DNA of 64,000 nt from Saccharopolyspora phatthalungensis. Lineage in GTDB: Bacteria; Actinomycetota; Actinomycetes; Mycobacteriales; Pseudonocardiaceae. Positions within the stretch are counted from its first letter, which is position 1. Each line of letters starts with the position of its first letter. Both the position numbers and the translations under genes were made by a program. A model generated the notes under the pieces. The model saw only the letters and a list, made by a program, of their open reading frames with translations. It did no database searches and had not been told where the DNA came from. Shown here piece by piece: positions 33,805 through 42,143 of this stretch. The DNA is taken from positions 682,001 to 746,000 of the forward strand of contig NZ_JACHIW010000002.1 of the NCBI RefSeq assembly GCF_014203395.1, written 5' to 3'.

Positions 33805-34215
33805 TCAGGAGCTCGGTTTGGACGACCTGGCGTGCGCGATGATCGCATAGATGGTCAGCACGTCCAGAATCATGATCAACACCGACAGGGCCACCCCCAC
33901 GGGCAGCGCGAGGTTGTTCAGGAAGCTCAACGCGAGCAGCACGATACCGACGATGCGAGCCCACAATTGACCGGCCCGCACCCCGAACGTGGTCGCGATC
34001 AGGACGATCCCGGTGAACAGGAAACCCCAGCCCAATGACCGGTAGTCCGCCAGGACGGGCGTGGTCGAAAGGTTTAGGCCGGCCGTGCGCGAGAGCGCCA
34101 GCGCCCCCAGGACGATGTGCAGGACCGCGGTGGCCAGCAGGAACAGTGTCGCGAAGGTCATCCAGCCGCCTTGTCCCACGTGGAGGCGACCGCGAGCCGC
34201 TCCGGAAGTTGCCAT
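33805..34215 (-). CDS. Four-helix integral membrane protein (DUF7144-like)
   Basis: 136 residues with four predicted membrane segments: FATLFLLATAVLHIVLGALAL, LGWGFLFTGIVLIATTFGV, IVGIVLLALSFLNNLALPVG and VALSVLIMILDVLTIYAII. The pattern GW-hydrophobic helix-ADYRSLGWGFL is typical of the DUF7144 group of actinobacterial membrane proteins, whose role is unknown. ATG 34215 with GGGGGAGGG immediately upstream is clearly better than the longer frame from 34305. It faces away from the crcB module. Confidence 0.8.
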   Translation of the reverse strand: MATSGAARGRLHVGQGGWMTFATLFLLATAVLHIVLGALALSRTAGLNLSTTPVLADYRSLGWGFLFTGIVLIATTFGVRAGQLWARIVGIVLLALSFLNNLALPVGVALSVLIMILDVLTIYAIIAHARSSKPSS

Positions 34216-34535
34216 GCCCTCCCCCCTCGTGGCCGTGCCTGCGCTCAGCAGCGACTGTTGCCGGCGCCGCCGGCGACAGTTCAAGGGTGTGGTGACCGAA
34301 CGCAATGCGCTCGGGTCGTTCGTCCTCTGCGTTGAAACCGGTGCCGCTGGCGAGCTGCGGTGCGGTACTGGTTACCCTGGTTGCGGCGGCGGTGCCCGTG
34401 CCGGGGTCGTCGCGCGGCGGTGGGGCCCGCCGTACCCGAACCGCGGTGCGTTCGCCGCCAACGGTCCCTACTCACCACCGACAGCGCCCTGGTGCGCGTC
34501 GGCTGACCACGTATGTGAGTAGGAGGAGTTCTGTT
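34216..34535. other. Leader region upstream of the crcB module
   Basis: 320 bases between a minus-strand membrane protein gene and crcB. It must carry the crcB promoter. I looked for a fluoride riboswitch and did not find a convincing one (see rejected items). A GTAGGAGGAG ribosome site lies at 34519-34528. Confidence 0.4.
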
Positions 34536-35033
34536 GTGAAGTCCCCAGAATCTGAGCGGGTGGATGAGCCCGCCGATTCCGATGTTGATTTGTCGGTGCC
34601 CGCGCGGCGTGCGGTGCGGGCGCATGGCCAGTTCGCGGTGGTGGCCGTGGTCGCGCTCGGCGGCGCTCTGGGTGCGACGGCCCGGTATGGCGCGTCGCTG
34701 TGGTGGCCGTCCCCGCCGGGCGGCTTCGGTTGGGTCACGTTGGGGATCAACGTGGCCGGGTGCGCGGCGATCGGGGTGTTCATGGTCCTGATCAGCGACG
34801 TGTGGACCGCGCACCGGCTGGTGCGGCCGTTGGTCGGCACTGGCGTGCTGGGCGGGTTCACCACCTTTTCCACCTACGCCGTCGAGGCCCAGCAGCTGGT
34901 GCAGACCGGGCAGGCCGGGCTGAGCCTGGCCTACCTGGCGACCACGCCGCTGGCCGCCCTCGCGGCGGTATGGGCTGCCGCGACGGCCACCCGCGCGGTG
35001 ACCCGACGAGCGCGACGCGGGAGGCAGGCATGA
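34536..35033 (+). CDS. crcB: Fluoride channel subunit CrcB/Fluc
   Basis: 165 residues with four membrane helices after a 33-residue acidic cytoplasmic tail. Fluc signatures: [16 protein letters not shown] in helix 1, [16 protein letters not shown] with the pore Asn, and [19 protein letters not shown] carrying the Phe/Thr fluoride and sodium ladder. Two subunits pair to form the channel that lets fluoride leave the cell. GTG 34536 has AGGAGG upstream. Its TGA overlaps the ATG of the DUF190 gene (ATGA), and a second crcB follows, so a heterodimeric channel is likely. Confidence 0.93.
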   Translation: MKSPESERVDEPADSDVDLSVPARRAVRAHGQFAVVAVVALGGALGATARYGASLWWPSPPGGFGWVTLGINVAGCAAIGVFMVLISDVWTAHRLVRPLVGTGVLGGFTTFSTYAVEAQQLVQTGQAGLSLAYLATTPLAALAAVWAAATATRAVTRRARRGRQA

Positions 35034-35371
35034 CACGACAGCACAGCCAGGCTTTGCGGGCGACGATCTTCGTCGGCGAGAACGATACGTGGCACCACAA
35101 GCCGTTGTTCAGCGAGATCGTGCACCGCGCGCACGCCTCGGGACTGGCCGGGGCAAGCGTGTTCCGGGGTGTCGAGGGCTACGGCGCGTCCTCGCTGATC
35201 CACACCACCCGGCTGCTGTCGCTGAGCGAAGACCTGCCGGTGGCGGTGGTCATCGTCGATCGCGCCGAGCGGGTACGGGCCTTCCTGCCCCAGCTGGACG
35301 AGCTGATCGGTGAGGGCCTGGTGATCCTGGAGCACGTCGAGGCGGTCCGGTACACCAAGGAGGAAAAGTGA
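35030..35371 (+). CDS. DUF190 family PII-like protein
   Basis: 113 residues matching DUF190: [22 protein letters not shown], the central [21 protein letters not shown] and [24 protein letters not shown]190 proteins are structurally PII-like (ferredoxin-like trimers) and are often encoded beside crcB. The gene overlaps crcB on both sides by four bases (ATGA and GTGA), so all three proteins are probably made in a fixed ratio. Sensing of a small ligand and gating or adjusting of the channel is inference. Confidence 0.92.
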   Translation: MTRQHSQALRATIFVGENDTWHHKPLFSEIVHRAHASGLAGASVFRGVEGYGASSLIHTTRLLSLSEDLPVAVVIVDRAERVRAFLPQLDELIGEGLVILEHVEAVRYTKEEK

Positions 35372-35742
35372 ACTGGCTGCTGGTGATCGCCGGGGCCGTG
35401 GTTGGGGCGCCGCTGCGGTACCTGACCGACCGGGCGGTGCAAGCCCGTCACGACACCGTGTTCCCGTGGGGCACGTTCACCGTCAACGTCACCGGCTGCC
35501 TGATCCTGGGGCTGCTCACCGGCGCGGCCGCCGCCGGGGCGGCCCCGGCGGCGGTGCAATTGCTGGTGGGCGCCGGATTGTGCGGGGCGCTGACGACCTA
35601 CTCCACGTTCTCCTACGAGACGTTACGCCTGGCCGAGAACGGGGCGCGGTTCTTCGCGCTCGCCAATGTGGTGGCCAGCGTGATCGCGGGCCTGGGCGCG
35701 GTGACGTTGGGCGGGATGCTGGCGCAAGCGGTGTGGCAGTGA
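35368..35742 (+). CDS. crcB: Fluoride channel subunit CrcB/Fluc, second subunit
   Basis: 124 residues, the usual short form with four membrane helices. Signatures: [17 protein letters not shown] in helix 1, [17 protein letters not shown] with the pore Asn, and [21 protein letters not shown]. It differs from the first subunit in lacking the acidic N-terminal tail and in having a Val/Thr-rich helix 2. GTG 35368 overlaps the DUF190 stop. Paired subunits in Gram-positive bacteria typically insert in opposite directions and function as a heterodimer. Confidence 0.93.
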   Translation: MNWLLVIAGAVVGAPLRYLTDRAVQARHDTVFPWGTFTVNVTGCLILGLLTGAAAAGAAPAAVQLLVGAGLCGALTTYSTFSYETLRLAENGARFFALANVVASVIAGLGAVTLGGMLAQAVWQ

Positions 35743-35908
35743 ACCAGGTAGAGAGCGCATGCGGTGCCGACGGCGCTCCGCCAGCATAGGAGGGTACGGC
35801 CACCGGCCCGATCCACTGGGCACAGCGGCCGGTGCGCTCGCCGACGTCTCGGGGGCGAGGTCAGGATGATCGACGCGACCGAGGCCACCCGTCAGGGGGC
35901 AGACGCCG

Positions 35909-36360
35909 ATGGCCCCTGACAGTCTCCTGCAGGCGCTCCGCGAAAAAGGCCGCATCGTGATCGTCGGTGCGTCGCTGGCCGGTCTGCGCGCTGCCGAGCA
36001 ACTGCGCGAGGAGGGCTTCGCCGGTTCGCTCACCTTGATCGGGGATGAGCCCTACGAGCCGTATGACCGACCTCCGCTGTCCAAGCAGGTGCTGCTCGGC
36101 TGGACGCTGCCCGAGGACACCGGGCTTGGCCACCGGCGCGCGATCGATGCGCAGTGGCGGCTCGGCGTCGCCGCCACCGGGCTCGACCGGGACGGCAAGC
36201 GCGTCCTGCTGGCCGACGGGGACGAGGTGGAGTTCGACCGCCTGCTGATCGCCACCGGCGTGCGCTCCCGCCCGTGGCCGCACGAGACCGAGGCCGCGTT
36301 GGACGGCGTATGCGTGCTGCGCACCAGGGAGGACACCGCCGGACTCGGACGTCGGCTGAC
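35909..36360 (+). pseudogene. Truncated ferredoxin reductase (FAD-binding N-terminal part)
   Basis: The frame opens at ATG 35909 with AGGGGGC upstream and reads RIVIVGASLAGLRAAEQLREEG, the FAD-binding Rossmann start, then EPYEPYDRPPLSKQVLLG, as in ferredoxin reductases of P450 systems. Similarity ends at about residue 150 (VCVLRTREDTAGLGRRL). A full enzyme has about 400 residues, so the NAD domain and C-terminal FAD contacts are missing. The frame then runs into the wrong frame of a P450 fragment and stops at 36535. This is a decayed gene, although translation of a truncated protein is possible. Confidence 0.75.
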
Positions 36361-36378
36361 TCGACAACCAAACCAGGT

Positions 36379-36822
36379 GTTGATCATCTGGGCGTGCCGA
36401 GGCAGGACGAGCCGCGCTTCCGGGCCCTGGTCGACGCCGTGGTCGCCGGCCTCAGCCCGGGCCAGGACGCGGCCGAGCAGCGGCGCTCGGCGCAGCAGGC
36501 CCGCCTCGACCTGGGGCAGTACCTGGCCGGGCTGATCGAGGAGCACCGCCACCACCCCGGCGACGACATTCTCTCCGCGTGGATCACCGACGAGGGGCCG
36601 GAAGGACGGATGTCTCTGGTGGAGCTGATCACCACCGCAGTCCTGCTGCTGATCGCCGGCCATGAGACCACAGTCAACCTGATCACCAACGGGATGCTCA
36701 CCCTCCTGCGCCGCCCCGAAGCGCTGGACCGCTTGGGCGACGCCCCGCACACCGCGCCCGAAACCGTCGAGGAGTTGCTGCGCTTCGAGCCCCCGGTGCA
36801 TGACCGCCAGGTGGCGGGGACC
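36379..36822 (+). pseudogene. Internal fragment of a cytochrome P450
   Basis: In the frame of 36154 the translation reads LGVPRQDEPRFRALVDAVVA, then TAVLLLIAGHETTVNLITNG (I-helix with the oxygen-binding Thr) and VEELLRFEPPVHDR (K-helix ExxR). Both ends are gone: no N-terminal third, and no heme-binding Cys loop. It starts about 20 bases after the truncated reductase ends, in a different frame. The two look like the remains of a neighbouring reductase/P450 pair joined by deletion. Confidence 0.75.
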
Positions 36823-37313
36823 GCGCAGGACCGGGCTCGGCCGGTCGTAGCCCAGTCTTGGTCGGCGCCGGGGTGTCGATGACGGTCGCGGACTGGGCGA
36901 CCCCAACAGCGGCGACGTGATGGTGTGAAAGATGACTCTTGCCGAACCGGCGCCGTTGCGCGGATAGGCAAACCTAAGGGAGGAAAGTGCATTACCCGGT
37001 AATTTCCGTTGTTTACGCAGACGTAGTGCGGTGAGCTGCGTGCGGCCTGCCACAGCGCATCGTCACTATCGGCTGCCGCAACAGCGCCGACGACGACTTT
37101 GACGGCTGGGCCGGATAAACGGTGAGCGGCGGCACCGCCAGTGTCGACCGCGGCGGACGCGGCACGCCGTCCACACCACCAAACCCGAGCTCGATTGACC
37201 CTGACTCCCGATGCACTGCACCGAAGGAGCGCACCGATGCAACGGGTCAGGGTCATGTTGCTTTCGACGCACGGCCTGCGCCGATAGCTGGAAACACCAG
37301 GGAACAGTTGAGG
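36823..37313. other. Intergenic region upstream of the PTS EIIC gene
   Basis: About 490 bases without a recognised gene. TAGGCAAACCTAA at 36965-36977 resembles half of an iron-dependent regulator (IdeR/DtxR) box. Just after it, GGGAGGAAA precedes a 15-codon frame starting GTG 36987, a possible leader peptide or chance. Nothing else is seen. Confidence 0.3.
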
Positions 37314-38375
37314 ATGACGAACACCGCCGAAGAAAAGCCATCGCGTTGGCAAGTCGGTTCGACGATCCAGCGATGGGGCGGGCACTTGGCCAGCATCGTG
37401 ATGCCCAATATCGGGGCGTTCATCGCTTGGGGCCTGATGACCGCACTCTTCATTCCCGAGGGCTGGCTGCCCAACGCCACCTTGGCCGCCATCATCCAAC
37501 CGATGATCAGGGTGCTGCTGCCCATTCTCATCGGTTACACCGGGGGCAGGGTGGTCCACGGGCAGCGCGGCGCGGTGGTGGGCGCGGTGGCGACCATCGG
37601 GCTCGTGGTCGGTGCCGACACCCCGATGCTGCTCGGCGCCATGTTCATCGGTCCGGCGGCGGCACTGCTCCAGAGGTGGTTCGATCTGAGCATCGGCGCC
37701 CGGGTGGCGCCGAGTTTCAAGATGCTGGTGGACAACTTCAGCGCGGGCATTCTCGGCGGCGCGGTTGCGATTCTGAGCATGATCGGGGTCCGGCCGATGA
37801 TCGAGGTGATGACCAGGACGCTGGCCGACGGGGTGCAAGCGCTGATCGATCTCGGCCTGCTACCGCTGGCCGCGTTGATCATCGAACCGGCCAAGGTGCT
37901 GTTCCTCAACAACGCGATCAACCACGGCGTCCTGTCTCCGCTGGGTGTCACCGCATCCGCGGAGAGCGGCAAGGCGATCGAGTTCCTGCTGGAAACCAAC
38001 CCCGGCCCCGGCCTCGGCATCCTGCTCGCCTGCACGTTTTTCGGAACGACGTCGATGCGGGCCAGCGCCCCGGGCGCGGTGTTGATCCAATTCTTCGGCG
38101 GTATTCACGAGATCTACTTCCCCTACGTCCTGGCGAAACCGCAGTTGATCCTCGCCGCGATGGGCGGCAGCGCGGTCGGGATCTTCATCTTCGCCGCCAC
38201 TGGAGCGGGGCTGACGGCGACCCCCTCCCCCGGCAGCATCATCGCGTTGCTGGCTGTCACACCCCGGGGCAGCCATGTTGGCGTGCTCGCCGGCGTAGCG
38301 GCCTCGGCCGTGGTCTCATTCCTCCTCGCGGCCGTGTTGGTGCGGTTCGGCCCGGAGCGAGCGGTCGAGCGATGA
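37314..38375 (+). CDS. PTS mannitol-type EIIC permease component, stand-alone
   Basis: 353 residues with about eight to ten membrane segments. It matches the EIIC part of mannitol permease MtlA: WGGHLASIVMPNIGAFIAWGL at the start, the NNAINHGVL segment, and FGGIHEIYFPYVLAKPQLILA, whose GIHEIYFPYV is the EIIC sugar-binding signature. The EIIB and EIIA domains that follow EIIC in most MtlA proteins are absent, and no EIIA, HPr or mannitol-phosphate dehydrogenase gene lies nearby. The frame opens upstream at 37122, but ATG 37314 begins the conserved region. It may be served by EIIB/EIIA proteins encoded elsewhere, or be a leftover. Confidence 0.88.
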   Translation: MTNTAEEKPSRWQVGSTIQRWGGHLASIVMPNIGAFIAWGLMTALFIPEGWLPNATLAAIIQPMIRVLLPILIGYTGGRVVHGQRGAVVGAVATIGLVVGADTPMLLGAMFIGPAAALLQRWFDLSIGARVAPSFKMLVDNFSAGILGGAVAILSMIGVRPMIEVMTRTLADGVQALIDLGLLPLAALIIEPAKVLFLNNAINHGVLSPLGVTASAESGKAIEFLLETNPGPGLGILLACTFFGTTSMRASAPGAVLIQFFGGIHEIYFPYVLAKPQLILAAMGGSAVGIFIFAATGAGLTATPSPGSIIALLAVTPRGSHVGVLAGVAASAVVSFLLAAVLVRFGPERAVER

Positions 38376-38811
38376 CGTCACGCCAGCTTGCGGAGCCCTT
38401 CGTACAGTTGCCACAAGACCTCCAGTGACGGGCGGTGTCCGCGGGTCGGCGCGATTTCGTGCACAACGACCAGCCGCGCGTTGATGGCGTCGGCCGACCC
38501 GGTGCGGCAAGATCGGGCACGTTATGGGGACGCCATTCCGGCACCGTCAACACGGCAAAGTGGAAAATGTTCGCCGCGCCGGACTTTGACGAAATAGGTG
38601 CAGGTTGATCGCGGTGGCGATGTTGCCCGTACACCTATTCACGGCCGACCAGGGCGACGCGCGAATTCGAGCTCAAGCGCTCCGTCGCGAATGGGTGATC
38701 GCGACCCCAGACTTTCGGCTGATAATCCCGGATTCGGGGGATCGCCCCGCTTCGGGAGACGATGGCAGGTGCAGCGCCGAACCGGCCATCGGTGCCTGAG
38801 ATGCGTCGGTA
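38376..38811. other. Intergenic region between EIIC and beta-glucosidase
   Basis: 436 bases where two convergent genes end. A minus-strand frame ending at 38378 shows a short protein-like stretch (INARLVVVHEIAPTRGHRPS) but is cut off after about 46 codons. I see no terminator with a T-run and no repeat. Confidence 0.35.
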
Positions 38812-40221
38812 CTAGTCCACCGCGAGCTCTGCGTAGTCCCCAGTTGGTACGGTGTTGTTTTCCACGACGCTGGAGTAGAAGCGGGCGCTGTCCTTGATGG
38901 TGCGTTGCTGGGTGTCGAAGTCGACGTGGATCAGGCCGAAACGCTGGGTATAACCCATCGCCCACTCGAAGTTGTCCAGCAAGGACCACGCCAAATAACC
39001 ACGGACATCGGCACCACGCTCGATAGCGGCATGCACGGCGCGAAGGTGATCTGCGAAATAGCGGACCCGCTGGGAATCACGAACCCGGCCATTGTCCAGC
39101 GTGTCCGGGAAAGCGGCCCCGTTCTCGGCGACCACGAGCGGAACCTCGGGACAGTGCTCGTGCAGCCAGACCAGCAGATCGGTCAGCGAACCCGGAGTCT
39201 GCTCCCAGCCGAACGACGTCAACGGACCCCGAGGCGGCAGCACATTGAAACCACGCATACCGGGCAGCCCGCAATTGCTGGGCACCGACACATCAGGCAA
39301 CGGCGCCACCCGTGTCGGCGCGTAATAGTTGACCCCAAGCCAGTCCAGCGGCGTGGTGATCAACTCCATATCACCCTCCCGGATCGCCGGCTCCAGAGCG
39401 TTCAGGTGCTCAAGATCAGCCAGCACGTCCTGCGGATAACCCCGGCCGAGCACCGGGTCAAGAAACATCCTGTTGTGCATGCCATCGAACTTGCGCGCCG
39501 CCTCACGATGAGCCGCATCATCGGCATCGGTGAGCACCGGCGAAAAGTTCAGCACCAGCGAAAACCGCTGATCCGGACGAGCGAGGGCCCGCAACGCGGC
39601 CATCCCCTGCCCATGAGCCAGCAGATGATGATGCGCGGCCACCAACGCGGTCCCAGGCTCGGCGATACCCGGCGCGTGCACCCCGTTGCCATAACCCAGA
39701 AACGCCGAACAGAACGGCTCGTTCAACGTCGTCCAGTCCCGCACCCGGTCACCCAGCACACCGTGCACCGCCACGGCATAATCGGCGAACCGCGCGGCGG
39801 TATCCCGCACCCGCCAGCCGCCCGAGTCCTCCAGCGCCTGCGGCAGATCCCAGTGGTAAAGAGTGACCATCGGGGAAATACCGCGGCCCAGCAGCTCATC
39901 CACGAGCCGGTCATAGAACGCGATCCCGGAAGGATTCAGGGTGCGCCCATCGGGCATGACCCTGGGCCAGGACACCGAGAACCGGTACGCCGGCAGGCCC
40001 AGCTCGGCCATCAGCGCCACGTCTTCGGCATAACGATGGAAATGATCACACGCCACCTCACCGGTATCCCCGTTGAGGACCTTGCCTTCCTGGGCGGCGA
40101 AGGTGTCCCAGATCGACGGGCCGCGGCCATCTTCCTTGGCTCCGCCTTCGACCTGGTAAGAGGCCGTCGCCGCCCCCCATATGAAACCCTGCGGGAAACC
40201 GAGTACCTGTTCGTTGGTCAT
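38812..40221 (-). CDS. GH1 family beta-glucosidase
   Basis: 469 residues, normal for GH1. Acid/base Glu168 lies in TTLNEPF and the nucleophile Glu366 in LVVAENGAA; other family blocks are FIWGAATASYQVEGG, AYRFSVSWPRVMPDG and GYLAWSLLDNFEWAMGYTQRFGLI. It hydrolyses beta-glucosides such as cellobiose in the cytoplasm (no signal peptide). ATG 40221 with GAGGTGG upstream is better than 40260. It lies seven bases after the second permease gene, so it is the fourth gene of a sugar-uptake operon and cleaves the imported sugar. Confidence 0.95.
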   Translation of the reverse strand: MTNEQVLGFPQGFIWGAATASYQVEGGAKEDGRGPSIWDTFAAQEGKVLNGDTGEVACDHFHRYAEDVALMAELGLPAYRFSVSWPRVMPDGRTLNPSGIAFYDRLVDELLGRGISPMVTLYHWDLPQALEDSGGWRVRDTAARFADYAVAVHGVLGDRVRDWTTLNEPFCSAFLGYGNGVHAPGIAEPGTALVAAHHHLLAHGQGMAALRALARPDQRFSLVLNFSPVLTDADDAAHREAARKFDGMHNRMFLDPVLGRGYPQDVLADLEHLNALEPAIREGDMELITTPLDWLGVNYYAPTRVAPLPDVSVPSNCGLPGMRGFNVLPPRGPLTSFGWEQTPGSLTDLLVWLHEHCPEVPLVVAENGAAFPDTLDNGRVRDSQRVRYFADHLRAVHAAIERGADVRGYLAWSLLDNFEWAMGYTQRFGLIHVDFDTQQRTIKDSARFYSSVVENNTVPTGDYAELAVD

Positions 40222-40228
40222 AACCACC

Positions 40229-41143
40229 TCATCCGTTAACCGACACGCGTGTGATTCCATTGACGATCTGCCTCGCCAACACGATGAAAACGATGATCAC
40301 CGGCAACACCCCCAAAGTCGCACCGGTCAACATCAGGGAATAGTCCAGGAAATAGCCACTGGCCAGCCGCGACAAGGCCACCTGCACGGTCAGGCTCTCG
40401 TTGGGATCCAGCACGATCAATGGCCAGAAGAAATCGTTCCACGCCGCCATGAACGTCACCATGCCCAGCACCGCCGCCTGCGGGCGGATCGCGGGCACAG
40501 CCACGTGCCAGAACACCGCCCACAACGAGCACCCGTCCACCCGCGCGGCATCAACCAGCTCGGTCGGCACCGCCTCCTCACAGGCCTGCCGCATCCAGAA
40601 CACCGCGAACGCGTTGATCAGACCGGGCACGATCACCGCCTCCAGCCGGCCGTACCAGCCCAGCTCACCCACCACCATGTAAAGCGGGATCACCCCCAGC
40701 TGTGCGGGCACCATCACCGTGCCGATCACCACCAGGAACAACGAGTTACGGCCCGGAAAACGCAACCGGGCGAAAGCGAACCCGGCCAGGCTGGACAACA
40801 CCACGTTGGACAACGTGACCGTGCCCGACACGATCAACGAGTTCTGCAACGCCAGCCAGAAATCCACCGTGTCGAATACCCGGCGGACGTTGTCCAGCAA
40901 ATACCCACCCGGAATCAGCGGCGGGCTCGCCTCACCGATCGCCGAGGAATCACTGGAGGACACCACAAACGACCAATACAGCGGAAACGCCGACGCGGCC
41001 ACCACCCCCACCAGCAGCGCATAAACGAGCACCCCGGGCCGCCGCGCCCCCGCCGCCCGGCCATCCCCGGCCCCGCCATTCGTGGCCCCACTCGTTGCTC
41101 GCTCGTCCCGCCACGATGCGGGGTTCACGACACCGGCAGCCAC
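40229..41143 (-). CDS. Carbohydrate ABC transporter permease (MalG type)
   Basis: 304 residues with six predicted membrane helices. The cytoplasmic EAA loop, which contacts the ATPase, is seen as VPTELVDAARVDGCSLWAVFWHVAVPAIRP. The helix before it, QLGVIPLYMVV, and the C-terminal LPVIIVFIVLARQIVNGI match the family. I chose GTG 41143 because AGGAGG lies nine bases before it; GTG 41152 overlaps the previous stop but sits against the ribosome site. It pairs with the MalF-type permease upstream. The operon contains no ATPase gene. Confidence 0.92.
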   Translation of the reverse strand: MAAGVVNPASWRDERATSGATNGGAGDGRAAGARRPGVLVYALLVGVVAASAFPLYWSFVVSSSDSSAIGEASPPLIPGGYLLDNVRRVFDTVDFWLALQNSLIVSGTVTLSNVVLSSLAGFAFARLRFPGRNSLFLVVIGTVMVPAQLGVIPLYMVVGELGWYGRLEAVIVPGLINAFAVFWMRQACEEAVPTELVDAARVDGCSLWAVFWHVAVPAIRPQAAVLGMVTFMAAWNDFFWPLIVLDPNESLTVQVALSRLASGYFLDYSLMLTGATLGVLPVIIVFIVLARQIVNGITRVSVNG

Positions 41144-41148
41144 CGGCC

Positions 41149-42132
41149 TCACCCTCCTGCTCGGATCCGGCGCGCCAGCCAGAAATTCACCAGCGCCGAA
41201 AGCACGCACACCACGAACAACACCCATGCGATCGCCGCGGCATACCCCGCATCGAAAAGACCGAACCCCTTCTCATACAAATACATCGTCACCGTCTGGA
41301 ACTGCCGGTCACTGCCGCCCACACCGGCCGTGCCCGAGGCATCGAACAACTGCGGCTCGGCGAACAACTGCAACCCACCGATCGTGGACACCACGACCGT
41401 GAAAATGATGGTCGGCCGGATCCCCGGCACCGTCACCGACCAAAACGACCGCCACCGCGACGCCCCGTCCAGCGCCGCGGCCTCATACAACTCCCGCGGC
41501 ACATTCCGCATCGCAGCCAGATACAGCAGCGAGTTATACCCCGTCCACCGCCAGATCACCATCGTCGCGATCGCCACATGCGAGGGCAACCGCTGCGCCC
41601 CCCAGTCCACCGGATCCACCCCCACCAGACCCAGCACCCAGTTCACCACGCCGAAATCACGCGCGAACAATTGCCCGAATACCAACGCCACCGCCACCAC
41701 CGACACCACGTTCGGCAGCAACACACCCGCCCGCCACACCGTCCCGGCCCGCAACGGCCGGTCCAGCAGCGCCGCGATCCCCAACGCCGCCAGCAACTGC
41801 GGAACCGTCGAGAGCAGGAAAATACTCATCGTGTTGAACAACGCGTTGTAAAAATCTGGGTCGGCGAACAACTTGGCATAATTCGCCAACCCCACAAAGC
41901 CCTGATCACCATCGATCAACTGCCAGTCATGCAACGACACCCACGCGGTATACAGCAACGGGAAAACGCCGAACACCGTGAACAACACAAAGAACGGAGC
42001 GATGAACAAAAACGGCGTCACCCGGTTATCAAGTCGCGTCAGCACCCACCTCCGACGCGCCCCGTCAGCCGGCCCACGATCAGCGCGGGCCGGCTGACGG
42101 GAAGGCGCCGTCGACACCCGAAGCGGTGACAT
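41149..42132 (-). CDS. Carbohydrate ABC transporter permease (MalF type)
   Basis: 327 residues with six predicted membrane helices starting at FLFIAPFFVLFTVFGVFPLL. The EAA loop is VPRELYEAAALDGASRWRSFWSVTVPGIRP. The N-terminal 30 residues are Arg-rich and cytoplasmic. ATG 42132 has AAGGAAG upstream and starts 11 bases after the lipoprotein gene stop. It forms the membrane channel with the MalG-type permease. The Arg/Ala-rich extension beyond the usual start is common in actinomycete members. Confidence 0.92.
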   Translation of the reverse strand: MSPLRVSTAPSRQPARADRGPADGARRRWVLTRLDNRVTPFLFIAPFFVLFTVFGVFPLLYTAWVSLHDWQLIDGDQGFVGLANYAKLFADPDFYNALFNTMSIFLLSTVPQLLAALGIAALLDRPLRAGTVWRAGVLLPNVVSVVAVALVFGQLFARDFGVVNWVLGLVGVDPVDWGAQRLPSHVAIATMVIWRWTGYNSLLYLAAMRNVPRELYEAAALDGASRWRSFWSVTVPGIRPTIIFTVVVSTIGGLQLFAEPQLFDASGTAGVGGSDRQFQTVTMYLYEKGFGLFDAGYAAAIAWVLFVVCVLSALVNFWLARRIRAGG

Positions 42133-42143
42133 CTGCTTCCTTA

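Noticed and set aside
34400..34520. Fluoride riboswitch upstream of crcB
   Set aside because: Some GC-rich pairing and a CTGA-like segment resemble the motif, but the GATG elements and the pseudoknot pairing expected of a crcB RNA are not present by eye. A covariance-model search would decide.
38378..38518. Minus-strand protein-like frame ending KLA at 38378
   Set aside because: About 46 codons with no start and no recognised family; it may be a remnant but evidence is too thin.
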